Positions 52,874 through 62,836 of a stretch of DNA of 64,000 nucleotides are shown piece by piece (the first letter of the stretch is position 1; each line of letters starts with the position of its first letter). The stretch is from Pseudomonas sp. UFMG81 (GTDB lineage Bacteria > Pseudomonadota > Gammaproteobacteria > Pseudomonadales > Pseudomonadaceae), in assembly GCF_015354575.1 (NCBI RefSeq), contig NZ_JACAFQ010000022.1, forward strand, positions 1 to 64,000. The letters are read 5' to 3'. The position numbers and the translations under genes are program-made. The notes beneath the pieces are model-generated. The model was not told the origin of the DNA. It worked only from the letters and a program-made list of their open reading frames with translations, and did no database searches.

Positions 52874-54199
52874 TTACCGAGTCAGTGCCTTGCTCAGCGC
52901 ATTCACGAACACTGCCTGTTCGTCATACAGCGAAGCTGGCGTCTCGGCGTTCTTCCACGTCGACCATTGCACCATCACCAGGTGCTCGGCTGGATTGATC
53001 GCGATCGTCTGTCCATAGATGCCCAGCGCCCAGAACGTCTTGTCGCTGTTCGTCGTCTGTTTAGGTTCAGCGTCGGTATCGGACGCCGGCGCGTTGTACC
53101 ACCACTGATAGCCGTACTGACCGTTCGGCGCCGCCGCGGTCACCGAGCCCTTGGCCGTCGTCCAATGTGTCGAGCGCGCGATCCAGTCGTCCGGCAGCAG
53201 CTTCTCGCCATTGGCCAGTTGCCCGCCGCTGAGCACGAACTCGCCGAAGCGGCCCCAGTCGCGCAGCGTGGCATTGAAGCCATGGCCGCCCATGTCGACC
53301 TTGCCCGGCACCAGTGCATGCCAGACGCCATCTTGTTGCATGCCATAGCGACTCCAGAGGCGGCTCTCCAGGTATTTGGCCAAGGTCATACCCGTGGCGT
53401 TCTCCAGCACGCGGCCGACAAGCCAGGCGCCACCGGTGTTATAGGACCAGACTTCACCTGGCTTGACGCCAGGCTTGCGCTTGACCGAGCGCACCAGGTT
53501 CAGCACGCAGTCATACGGGTCCGGCTTGGCTTCACACTGAGTCATGTGCGAGAAATCGGAGTCTTTCGAGGCGTAGTTCTCATCCCATTGCACGCCTGAG
53601 GTGTGCTGCATCAACTGGTGCAGCGTCACGTCCTGCCACTCGGAGCCCTCGAGCTCCGGGATGTAGATTGCGATCTTGTCGTCCAGCGACTTGATCTTGC
53701 CTTCCTTTACCGCCATGCCGACAAGCACACTGACCACCGATTTGGCCACTGAACGCGAGGTCCACAGGGTCTGTGGCGTGTTGCCCTTGCCGTAGTATTC
53801 GTAGGCGATCTTGCCATCCTTGAGCACCAGCAAGCCGGTCACGCTCTGGCTTGCCAGGTAATCGGCCAGGCCGCGCTGCTTGCCTTCCATGCTATAGCTC
53901 ACCTCCTTGAGCGGGCTGCTGGCTGTCGGCAACGGATAGGGTTTGGCACCGTGGGTGCTAAACACATCTCCCTCGTACAGGCGATACGTATTACGGAATC
54001 CCACGACACGCGTGTCCTGGTCCCAACTGAGCATGTCCTTGGCGGCTGGCAGCACCTTGTCGAAGGGCTGCGGACAGGGTTCAAGCCCTGGCACGCCGCA
54101 TGGCCCTCTGGTATCGGCGGCATGCGCCAGGCCGACGGCAAGGGTCAGGGCCAGCAGGCCTGAACCGGTGAACGACTTCTTTATTGTTGTAGGCCGCAT
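52874..54199 (-). CDS. Exported serine hydrolase (beta-lactamase class C / NylB-like)
   Basis: 441 residues from the ATG at 54199, where a Sec signal peptide begins (MRPTTIKKSF...GLAHA|ADT). The penicillin-recognising fold shows the S-x-x-K nucleophile in TSRSVAKSVV near residue 155, the Tyr motif in WSYNTGGAWL near 255, and YGYQWWYN near 370, similar to 6-aminohexanoate-oligomer hydrolases and EstB-type esterases. It is probably periplasmic with esterase or amidase activity; beta-lactam resistance is not implied. It is divergent from a LysR regulator that likely controls it. Confidence 0.85.
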   Translation of the reverse strand: MRPTTIKKSFTGSGLLALTLAVGLAHAADTRGPCGVPGLEPCPQPFDKVLPAAKDMLSWDQDTRVVGFRNTYRLYEGDVFSTHGAKPYPLPTASSPLKEVSYSMEGKQRGLADYLASQSVTGLLVLKDGKIAYEYYGKGNTPQTLWTSRSVAKSVVSVLVGMAVKEGKIKSLDDKIAIYIPELEGSEWQDVTLHQLMQHTSGVQWDENYASKDSDFSHMTQCEAKPDPYDCVLNLVRSVKRKPGVKPGEVWSYNTGGAWLVGRVLENATGMTLAKYLESRLWSRYGMQQDGVWHALVPGKVDMGGHGFNATLRDWGRFGEFVLSGGQLANGEKLLPDDWIARSTHWTTAKGSVTAAAPNGQYGYQWWYNAPASDTDAEPKQTTNSDKTFWALGIYGQTIAINPAEHLVMVQWSTWKNAETPASLYDEQAVFVNALSKALTR

Positions 54200-54314
54200 C
54201 GATGGTTCCTCAAAGCGTGGAATTACGCTTCCTGGAGTGTCGGCAACTTGAACTGTACGGAAAAGCACAATAAATTTGCCCTCACTATTAAAAAAACTAA
54301 CAGCCTGGCCGCCC

Positions 54315-55208
54315 ATGACCCGCGATCGCTTGCCACCCCTCAACGCCGTGCGTGCCTTCGAAGCCGCGGCGCGGCTGGGCAGTTATGTAGCGGCCTCGCA
54401 GGCGCTGCACGTGACCCAGCCGGCGATCGGCCGGCACGTGAAGAACCTCGAAGACTGGCTGGGTGTGCGCCTGCTCGAGCGCTCGCCCCGGGGCGTCACC
54501 CTTACCTTGCAAGGCGCCCACTACTATCAGGCTGCTACTGAGGCCCTGCAGATCCTCGCGGATGCCGGTACACGCCTGGCCAAGCGCGGCGACGAACGCT
54601 GGTTGCGCATTCTCTGCGGGCCTGCGTTTGCCTCGCGCTGGCTGACGCCACGCATCGAAGCCCTGCGCAGCCTGCGGCCAGACCTGAAGATTGCCATCGA
54701 GCCCAACTCCACCTTCACCAGCGTCGATGCCCGCCAGGCTGACCTGGCCATTGCCTATGGCCTGCCTGGTGAGCTGTCCGGCGTGCGCGAAGTATTGATC
54801 CGCCCCGAGGTGTTTCCGGTCTGCGCGCCGGATTACCTGGCGCGTCTGCCGGCAGGCCTGGAGGCCGCCGACTTGCCGAAATACCAGCTGATCCACGTGG
54901 ACGATGGCACCTGGTGGAACAGTTGGTTCGCCGCCATTGGGTTGCGCATTCGGGTCAAGGCCCAGACCTCACATGTCAGCAATGACATTGTGTTGACCCT
55001 GGCCCAGCGCGGCCACGGCATCGCACTGGCCAACGCGGTGCTGGTCGATCGCGAACTGCAGGAAGGTAACCTGGTGCGCTGTGTTGCACCGGCGGTACCG
55101 CTTGAGAGTTATCAATTGCTGACCCCTCCCCAGCCGCCGTCTGCCGACGCCTTGTGGTTCATGGAATGGTTCGCTACCCGTTTGCGCGAAAGTTATCCAG
55201 GGGTTTGA
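54315..55208 (+). CDS. LysR-family regulator (GcvA/AmpR-like)
   Basis: 297 residues from the ATG at 54315. The GcvA-type N-terminus is seen (LPPLNAVRAFEAAARLGSYV, HTH with VTQPAIGRHVKNLEDWLG), then a ligand-binding domain. A start at 54276 would add 13 residues inside the divergent promoter and is less likely. By position it regulates the divergent serine hydrolase gene, the same arrangement as ampR-ampC. Confidence 0.88.
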   Translation: MTRDRLPPLNAVRAFEAAARLGSYVAASQALHVTQPAIGRHVKNLEDWLGVRLLERSPRGVTLTLQGAHYYQAATEALQILADAGTRLAKRGDERWLRILCGPAFASRWLTPRIEALRSLRPDLKIAIEPNSTFTSVDARQADLAIAYGLPGELSGVREVLIRPEVFPVCAPDYLARLPAGLEAADLPKYQLIHVDDGTWWNSWFAAIGLRIRVKAQTSHVSNDIVLTLAQRGHGIALANAVLVDRELQEGNLVRCVAPAVPLESYQLLTPPQPPSADALWFMEWFATRLRESYPGV

Positions 55209-55491
55209 ACCTGAAACACAGGCTCAAGTTCACGGGCTTAAAAGTCGCTTACTTTCATGAACGTCTACGATAACTCGACTAAATAAGCATTTAGTTGAGT
55301 TAAGTTATGAATGCTCGAACAAACAGCAAATAAGCACCCTGCAACTACTCGCCGCCATTGAATGGCAAAGTTAAACCCCTTCCGGCTGGCACGAGTTTCG
55401 CCCTGAAGGGTTGTGGGTGCCCTTGCGACTGGCCAGCGCGTTCGGTTTTCGCTTTAATCATTCGCTGGACCCCTCATCCTCGAGGTTTTGC

Positions 55492-55992
55492 ATGAAGCAC
55501 TGTTTCACCTTGCTGGTCAGCGTGTTGGCGCTCGCTGGCTGCGATGTCTCCATCAATACCAACGCGCCCGCGACGAGTACGTCGGCAGTAACGGTCTCCC
55601 CACCTGGCTCAGCACAACAGCAGCGACAGGTGGCGGGTACTGCGAATGCGTTCCTGCTGTTGCTTGATGCGGGAAGAGCCGACATGACCTGGTCGTCGAC
55701 TGGCTCGGCACTCAAGGCGACAACGTCCGAGTCAAACTGGGTCAACGGCATCAGCGGCTTGCGCATGGGGCTTGGCGAACTGCAGCAACGTGATCATTTT
55801 CAGATCACCTACACCCGGCAGTTGCCGGATGCGCCGCCTGGCCATTACGCCGCCATCCAGACCCAGTCGACGTTTGCGAACATGGCCGTGACCGAGCTTG
55901 TGCTGCTCGTTGAAGACGCTGACCAGTGGCGCGTGGTCGGCTACAACATCAGCAAAGCCGTCGAGGTGGCCGCAGGGATTCGGCTCTTCTAG
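55492..55992 (+). CDS. DUF4019-type lipoprotein
   Basis: 166 residues with a lipoprotein signal (LLVSVLALAGC, lipobox Cys at about residue 17). A Thr/Ser-rich linker and a DUF4019-like domain follow (FLLLLDAGRADMTWSSTG, WVNGISGLRMGLGELQQRD, then the VVGY end). It is probably anchored in the outer membrane or periplasmic face; function unknown. It stands alone between the LysR gene and paaX. Confidence 0.75.
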   Translation: MKHCFTLLVSVLALAGCDVSINTNAPATSTSAVTVSPPGSAQQQRQVAGTANAFLLLLDAGRADMTWSSTGSALKATTSESNWVNGISGLRMGLGELQQRDHFQITYTRQLPDAPPGHYAAIQTQSTFANMAVTELVLLVEDADQWRVVGYNISKAVEVAAGIRLF

Positions 55993-56051
55993 TCGGCCAG
56001 TCGCCCTATGGACCGGCCTGAGGTTGAATGCGCTTCAGGTCCTTCGTGATA

Positions 56052-56975
56052 TCAGCTCAATCCACCGAACCTTTGGTAATAGCTGCTGTTGGCATCCGGC
56101 AACGGCCCATCCGCCGTCTCCAGCGCATTGGCCAGGTACTCCTCTGCCCTGCCCTGCACCAGCCGGTACAGGTTGCGGCAGAGTTGCCGTGCCGCCCGGC
56201 CTTCCCAATCCCCCGGCAACAGCTCATCCGGCAGTTGCGGATCGCGCAGCAGCAGGCGCCGGTATTCGTGGATCAGCAAGGTGCGGGCCAGGAAGCAGTC
56301 GCTGGCGTCGGGTGTCTCCAACGCACTCATCGCCTGCCACAAGGGGCGGAACAGGCGAATGAACTCGCTGTAGTGCTGGCCCAGCTCATCGATATTCCAG
56401 CTTTCGCGCACTTGTGCACGCAATGCCTTGGAGGCCAGCACCTCTTGAGCCAGGGTTTCGAAGACGATGCTGTCGTCCTCGGCGTCCTGCTCGCGCAGGG
56501 TCGCAACCAGGTCGGCGCGATCGGTGCGCGGGCAGCCCAGCAGGTTCGGGCCCATGGCGCCGAAGCCTTGCCACTCCAGCTCCTCGCGCACAGCCTTGCG
56601 TTTGCCGGCGTCGAGCTGCGACAGCAACACCAGGGTCCAGGCACCGTTCCAGGCCGGGAGGCTCGCGCTGTAGACGCGCTTGAAGGCTTTCTCGAAACGC
56701 CGCCGCCCGGTGCCCGTGAGGCTGTAGTAGCTGCGTCGACCAACCTTCTCGGCGGTCAGCCAGCCTTCCTTGGTCAGGCGGAAGATCGAGGTACGGATCA
56801 GCCGCTCGTTGATGCCCATCGGCTCCAGCAGGTTGATCAGGCTGCCCAGCCAGACCGTGCCGCCATGGGGTTCGATGGCATCGCCATAAAGGGTGATGAT
56901 CAGCGAGCTGGCGCGGATCGGCGTCTGCTCCTGGAAGCGGGTGATCAGGTGATTCAGAGGGGCAAGGCTGCTCAT
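56052..56975 (-). CDS. paaX: Phenylacetyl-CoA-responsive repressor PaaX
   Basis: 307 residues from the ATG at 56975, the family length. The N-terminal winged HTH is seen (RASSLIITLYGDAI, ERLIRTSIFRLTKEGWL), then the PaaX central and C-terminal domains ending in the LANALETADGPL region. PaaX represses the paa operons and is released by phenylacetyl-CoA. It is transcribed behind paaY, 59 bases after the paaY stop, and divergent from the catabolic operon. Confidence 0.95.
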   Translation of the reverse strand: MSSLAPLNHLITRFQEQTPIRASSLIITLYGDAIEPHGGTVWLGSLINLLEPMGINERLIRTSIFRLTKEGWLTAEKVGRRSYYSLTGTGRRRFEKAFKRVYSASLPAWNGAWTLVLLSQLDAGKRKAVREELEWQGFGAMGPNLLGCPRTDRADLVATLREQDAEDDSIVFETLAQEVLASKALRAQVRESWNIDELGQHYSEFIRLFRPLWQAMSALETPDASDCFLARTLLIHEYRRLLLRDPQLPDELLPGDWEGRAARQLCRNLYRLVQGRAEEYLANALETADGPLPDANSSYYQRFGGLS

Positions 56976-57034
56976 GAGGGGGCGCGGCGCGGCTAAAGCC
57001 TCGACTATACCCGCCTGCCGTGACCGCGCAAGGC

Positions 57035-57634
57035 TCATGCGCCGCCCTCGGACTTGGGTCGGAAGCCCGAATCACCCATGCGCGGGCGCTGCACCTCTGC
57101 TTCGCTCAATGCAGAGCACTCCACCATCGAGGTCATGCAGCGTCGCGTCAGGGCATGGTATTCGGCAGTGCCACGCTGTTTCCAGGCCAGTTCCTCATCG
57201 CTGACCGGCCGTTTGACCTGCGCCGGCGACCCCACCACCAGGCTCTGCTCCGGGCACTGGAAGCCGGCCTTGACGAACGCTGTGGCGGCGACGATGCAGC
57301 GCGGCGCGACATGCGCCCCATCCATCACCACCGCATTCATCCCCACCAAAGCATCTTCACCCACCCGGCAACCGTGCAGTACCGCACCGTGGCCAACGTG
57401 CCCATTGCGTTCGACCACCGTGTCGCCCCCGGGGAAGCCATGCATCACGCAGGTGTCCTGCAGGTTGGCGCCCTGCTCCAGGACGATGCGCCCGAAGTCG
57501 CCGCGCAACGACGCCAAGGGGCCGACATAGCAATCGGGGCCGACGATCACGTCACCGATCAGCACTGCACTGGGGTGGACATAGGCGCTGGGATGGACCA
57601 CGGGGGTCAGGCCGTCGAGGCGGTAGCAAGGCAT
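57035..57634 (-). CDS. paaY: PaaY thioesterase of the hexapeptide-repeat family
   Basis: 199 residues from the ATG at 57634 (MPCYRLDGLTP, as in E. coli PaaY). Left-handed beta-helix hexapeptide repeats and gamma-carbonic-anhydrase-type metal His residues (MHGFPGGDT, GHVGHGAVLHGC) are present. PaaY hydrolyses dead-end ring-CoA thioesters, so protecting the CoA pool during phenylacetate breakdown. The start is preferred over an upstream Met at 57658 by homology. Confidence 0.94.
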   Translation of the reverse strand: MPCYRLDGLTPVVHPSAYVHPSAVLIGDVIVGPDCYVGPLASLRGDFGRIVLEQGANLQDTCVMHGFPGGDTVVERNGHVGHGAVLHGCRVGEDALVGMNAVVMDGAHVAPRCIVAATAFVKAGFQCPEQSLVVGSPAQVKRPVSDEELAWKQRGTAEYHALTRRCMTSMVECSALSEAEVQRPRMGDSGFRPKSEGGA

Positions 57635-57848
57635 GGGGTGGCTCCCGATGTGATTCAAAGGACTGCCCGATCATGTATCAATTCAAATATTTCAGTCAAT
57701 TTATCTTGACGTGTATCGCTTTCTGTCGGCAGCACTGATCGCTGAAAAGCCAGTCATCACACGGGTTTCTGCACACATATACAGGACATACGGCTACGAA
57801 AGCCGGCTTGCCGACGATAGGCAGTCAAAAAGCAAATGGATACACACA

Positions 57849-57866
57849 ATCAATTTATGTATTGAT
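57849..57866. promoter_or_regulatory. Candidate operator/promoter of the paaF operon
   Basis: ATCAAT-TTATGT-ATTGAT is a perfect dyad. TTGATA at its right edge could be a -35 element, with TATACT at 57887 as -10 (19-base spacer, slightly long). A repressor bound here would block the catabolic promoter. PaaX is the likely protein, but this is inferred. Confidence 0.4.
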
Positions 57867-57966
57867 ATTTAGTATCGCATTTAGCCTATACTCGCCCCAG
57901 CACCGCCAACAACTCCAAAAAAAGCCGGCCGCAGCCGGCGCCGAACGTGCAGCCTGAGGTACCACC

Positions 57967-58740
57967 ATGCCAAGCAATCTCGTTGTGCAGCCCCCAGCGG
58001 ATGGCGTCCGCCTGGTCACCCTGCACCGCCCGCAAGCCCTCAACGCATTGAACACCGAGTTGCTGGCCGAGCTGGCCGCCGAACTCGACGCCGCCGAGCG
58101 CGACGCGCACACCCGCGCCGTGGTCATCACCGGCAACCGCAAGGCCTTCGCCGCCGGCGCCGACATCAATGAAATGGCCGAGCGCGATCTGGTCGGCATT
58201 CTCAACGACCCTCGCGTGGCCCACTGGCAGCGCATCGCCGCCTTCTCCAAGCCGCTGATCGCCGCGGTAAACGGCTTCGCCCTGGGCGGAGGCTGCGAAC
58301 TGGTGATGTGCGCCGATATCGTCATCGCTGGCAGCGACGCACGCTTTGGCCAGCCCGAAATCAACCTCGGCATCATCCCCGGCGCTGGAGGCACCCAGCG
58401 CCTGTTGCGCGCGGTAGGCAAGCCGCTGGCCATGCAGATGGTGCTCAGCGGCGAGGCCATCGACGCTCGCCATGCCCTGCAGGCTGGCCTGGTCAGCGAA
58501 ATCACCGAGCCGGAGCTGACCGTGGAGCGCGCCCTGCAAGCGGCCCGCGCCATCGCCGCCAAGGCCCCGCTGGCCGTGCGCCTGGCCAAGGAAGCGCTGC
58601 TCAAGGCTCAGGACACCGACCTTGCCAGCGGCCTGCGTTTCGAACGCCACGCCTTCACCCTGCTGGCCGGTACCGCCGACCGCGACGAAGGCATCCGTGC
58701 CTTCCAGGAAAAACGCCCGGCCCATTTCCTCGGCCAGTGA
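57967..58740 (+). CDS. paaF: 2,3-dehydroadipyl-CoA hydratase PaaF
   Basis: 257-residue crotonase. It hydrates 2,3-dehydroadipyl-CoA to 3-hydroxyadipyl-CoA in the lower part of the phenylacetate pathway. The oxyanion-hole loop AVNGFALGGGCEL and the second catalytic segment QPEINLGIIPGAGGTQRL (Glu pair) are complete, as in true hydratases. It is the first gene of the catabolic operon; paaG begins 32 bases after its stop. Confidence 0.94.
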   Translation: MPSNLVVQPPADGVRLVTLHRPQALNALNTELLAELAAELDAAERDAHTRAVVITGNRKAFAAGADINEMAERDLVGILNDPRVAHWQRIAAFSKPLIAAVNGFALGGGCELVMCADIVIAGSDARFGQPEINLGIIPGAGGTQRLLRAVGKPLAMQMVLSGEAIDARHALQAGLVSEITEPELTVERALQAARAIAAKAPLAVRLAKEALLKAQDTDLASGLRFERHAFTLLAGTADRDEGIRAFQEKRPAHFLGQ

Positions 58741-58772
58741 CCCTTCCCCTCCACCGACGGAGCGCCTCTGTC

Positions 58773-59567
58773 ATGCTTTTCCAGCACATCCTGTTTTCCA
58801 TCGACGACGACGGCGTCGCCTTGCTCAGCCTGAACCGGCCCGAGCAACTGAACAGTTTCAACAGCGCCATGCACCTGGAAGTGCGCGAGGCCCTCAAGCA
58901 AGTGCGCCAGAGCGAACACGCCCGAGTACTGCTGCTGACCGGCGAAGGCCGTGGATTCTGCGCAGGCCAGGACCTGTCTGATCGCAACGTCGCCCCCGGC
59001 GCCGAGATGCCCGACCTGGGCGAGTCCATCGAAAAATTCTACAACCCGCTGGTGCGCAGCCTGCGCGACCTGCCGCTGCCAGTGATCTGCGCCGTCAACG
59101 GCGTGGCCGCCGGCGCCGGGGCCAACTTGCCGCTGGCCTGCGACCTGGTGCTGGCGGCGCGTTCGGCCAGTTTCATCCAGGCGTTCTGCAAGATCGGCCT
59201 GGTGCCGGACTCCGGCGGTACTTGGCTGCTACCGCGCCTGGTCGGCATGGCCCGAGCCAAGGCCTTGGCCATGCTCGGCGAACGCCTGAGCGCTGAACAA
59301 GCCGAGCAATGGGGCCTGATCTACCGCGTAGTCGACGATGCCGCGCTGCGCGACGAAGCACTTGCCCTCGCCCGCCAACTGGCAACCCAACCCACCTACG
59401 GCCTGGCCCTGATCAAGCGTGCGCTGAACCAGAGCTACGACAACCGTTTCGACCAGCAGCTGGAGCTGGAGCGCGACTTGCAACGGCTGGCTGGGCGCAG
59501 CGAGGATTACCGCGAAGGCGTCAGCGCCTTCATGAACAAGCGCGCCCCTGCGTTCAAGGGGCGTTGA
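58773..59567 (+). CDS. paaG: 1,2-epoxyphenylacetyl-CoA isomerase PaaG
   Basis: 264-residue crotonase-family isomerase. It converts ring-1,2-epoxyphenylacetyl-CoA to the oxepin and also shifts double bonds later in the pathway. The hydratase Glu positions are replaced, with the PaaG catalytic Asp in LVPDSGGTWLLPRL. The oxyanion loop is NGVAAGAGANL. The ATG at 58773 starts the conserved MLFQHILFS; in-frame sequence upstream overlaps paaF and is not coding for this protein. Confidence 0.94.
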   Translation: MLFQHILFSIDDDGVALLSLNRPEQLNSFNSAMHLEVREALKQVRQSEHARVLLLTGEGRGFCAGQDLSDRNVAPGAEMPDLGESIEKFYNPLVRSLRDLPLPVICAVNGVAAGAGANLPLACDLVLAARSASFIQAFCKIGLVPDSGGTWLLPRLVGMARAKALAMLGERLSAEQAEQWGLIYRVVDDAALRDEALALARQLATQPTYGLALIKRALNQSYDNRFDQQLELERDLQRLAGRSEDYREGVSAFMNKRAPAFKGR

Positions 59568-59569
59568 CC

Positions 59570-61087
59570 ATGGCCGCACTCGACCGCAACACCCTGGTGG
59601 CGGTGATCGGTGCCGGCGCCATGGGCGCAGGTATCGCCCAGGTGGCCGCCCAGGCCGGTCATCCGGTTCGCCTCTACGACAATCGCCCAGGCGCCGCCGC
59701 GCAGGCCGTCGAAGGCATCGACCGGCAGCTCGGCCGCCTGGTTGAGAAAGGCAAGCTGCAAGCCGTCGAGCGTGAAGCCATCAGCGCCCGCTTGCAGCCG
59801 GCGTACACGCTCGATGCGCTGGCACCCGCGCGCCTAGTCATCGAAGCCATCGTCGAAAACCTGTCGATCAAGCAAGGCCTGTTGCGCCAGCTTGAAGACT
59901 TGTGCGGCACCGACTGCATCCTGGCCAGTAACACCTCGTCGCTGTCGATCACCAGCCTGGCCGCCGGCCTGAAGCGCCCCCAGCAAGTGATCGGCATGCA
60001 CTTCTTCAACCCGGCGCCGCTGATGGCCCTGGTGGAGGTCGTTTCGGGCCTGGCCACCGACCCGGCCGTGGCCGCCAGCTTGTATGAAACGGCCAAGGCT
60101 TGGGGCAAGCAGCCCGTGCACGCGCAATCCACACCGGGCTTTATCGTCAACCGCGTGGCCCGCCCGTTCTACGCCGAAAGCCTGCGCCTGCTGCAAGAAG
60201 GCGCCGCCGACTGCGCCACGCTCGATGCGCTGCTGCGCGACGCCGGCGGCTTTCGCATGGGCGCCTTCGAACTCACCGACCTGATCGGCCATGACGTCAA
60301 CTACGCGGTGACCTGCTCGGTGTTCGAGGCCTATTACGGCGACTTCCGCTTCCAGCCGTCGCTGGTGCAGAAGGCGCTGGTGGATGCCGGGCGCCTGGGC
60401 CGTAAATCCGGCCAAGGCTTCTATAGCTATGCTGAGGGCGCACAAAAACCACAGCCGCTGACCCTGGCCAGCCAGGCGAACGTGGATTGCTGCGTGGTAG
60501 AAGGCGACCTCGGCGTGCTGCACCCCCTGCTGGACCGCTTGCGCGCCGCAGGTATTGGTATCACCGAACGCGCAGGCACCGGCCTGCTACGTGTCGGCGA
60601 CGCCACCCTGGCGTTGTCCGACGGCCGCCTGGCCAGCCAGCGTGCCCGCGACGACGGCCTGAGCAACCTGGTCCTGCTCGATCTAGCCCTGGACTATGCC
60701 AGCGCCACCCGTATTGCCATCAGCCAGGCCGCCAACTGCACAGCCGAGGCCCGCGATCAGGTGGTTGCCTTGCTGCGCAAGGCCGGGCTCGAGGTTAGCG
60801 CCATCACCGACCTGCCCGGCCTGGTGGTACTGCGCACGGTGGCGATGCTGGCCAATGAGGCTGCCGACGCCGTGCTGCAAGGGGTGGGTACCGCGCAGGA
60901 CATCGACTTGGCCATGCGCGCCGGGGTCAATTACCCCCGTGGCCCGCTGTCCTGGGCCGACAGCCTCGGCGTCGGCTACACCCTGCGCGTGCTCGACAAC
61001 CTGCAACGCAGCTATGGCGAAGAGCGCTACCGCCCTTCCCTGCTGCTGCGCCGTACCCACGCCGAAGGAGGCCGCCTGCATGCCTGA
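59570..61087 (+). CDS. paaH: 3-hydroxyadipyl-CoA dehydrogenase PaaH
   Basis: 505-residue NAD-dependent 3-hydroxyacyl-CoA dehydrogenase. The Rossmann motif GAGAMGAGIAQ is at residues 11-21 and the catalytic His in GMHFFNPAPLM near 145. A second C-terminal helical domain follows the first, as in PaaH. It oxidises 3-hydroxyadipyl-CoA to 3-oxoadipyl-CoA. The ATG at 59570 lies two bases after the paaG stop. The 3' end overlaps paaI by eight bases. Confidence 0.94.
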   Translation: MAALDRNTLVAVIGAGAMGAGIAQVAAQAGHPVRLYDNRPGAAAQAVEGIDRQLGRLVEKGKLQAVEREAISARLQPAYTLDALAPARLVIEAIVENLSIKQGLLRQLEDLCGTDCILASNTSSLSITSLAAGLKRPQQVIGMHFFNPAPLMALVEVVSGLATDPAVAASLYETAKAWGKQPVHAQSTPGFIVNRVARPFYAESLRLLQEGAADCATLDALLRDAGGFRMGAFELTDLIGHDVNYAVTCSVFEAYYGDFRFQPSLVQKALVDAGRLGRKSGQGFYSYAEGAQKPQPLTLASQANVDCCVVEGDLGVLHPLLDRLRAAGIGITERAGTGLLRVGDATLALSDGRLASQRARDDGLSNLVLLDLALDYASATRIAISQAANCTAEARDQVVALLRKAGLEVSAITDLPGLVVLRTVAMLANEAADAVLQGVGTAQDIDLAMRAGVNYPRGPLSWADSLGVGYTLRVLDNLQRSYGEERYRPSLLLRRTHAEGGRLHA

Positions 61088-61521
61088 CCACTCCCAACAA
61101 ACCCTGGCGCGCGCCTGCGCCGAGGCCATGTTCGCCCGTGACGCGGCCAGCCAGGGCCTGGGCATCGAACTGCTCGACGCCGGCCCCGGCAGCGCCCGGC
61201 TGGGCATGACCGTGCGTGCCGATATGATCCAGGGCCATGGCACCTGTCACGGCGGCTTTCTGTTCGCCCTGGCCGATTCGGCCTTCGCCTTCGCGTGCAA
61301 CAGCCATGACGAAGCCACCGTGGCCCTGGGATGCAGTATTGATTACATCGCCCCAGCCAAACGCGGCGACCAGCTCGTGGCCTCCGCGATAGAGCTGAGC
61401 CGCAAGGGCCGTACCGGCAACTACGACGTGCGCATCGAAAACCAGCATGGCGAGCTGATCGCCCTGTTCCACGGCAAATCCTACAGGGTGCGCGGCAGCG
61501 TGCTGGCACCGGAGACTTCCC

Positions 61522-61529
<8 letters not shown>
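61080..61529 (+). CDS. paaI: Phenylacetyl-CoA thioesterase PaaI
   Basis: 149-residue hotdog thioesterase that hydrolyses phenylacetyl-CoA and hydroxyphenylacetyl-CoA, probably relieving CoA trapping. The PaaI signature GTCHGGFLFALADSAFAFA contains the catalytic Asp/Gly region. It overlaps paaH at its start and paaJ at its stop by eight bases each, so it is translationally coupled on both sides. Confidence 0.93.
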
Positions 61530-62742
<1,213 letters not shown>

Positions 62743-62836
62743 TCAGCCGCCCGCAGACGCAATGCACGGCGGGCAGTATGCTGCCCCCATGACACTCAGG
62801 GCCCCGGCCCATGACAAGAACAATTCGAGTGAAACC

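Noticed and set aside
52874..54199. Antibiotic-resistance beta-lactamase
   Set aside because: Motifs and the YGYQWWYN region resemble NylB/EstB-type hydrolases; the fold alone does not imply beta-lactam hydrolysis.
52874..54343. Longer serine-hydrolase frame starting at 54343
   Set aside because: It would place 48 non-conserved residues before an obvious signal peptide and cross the divergent promoter.
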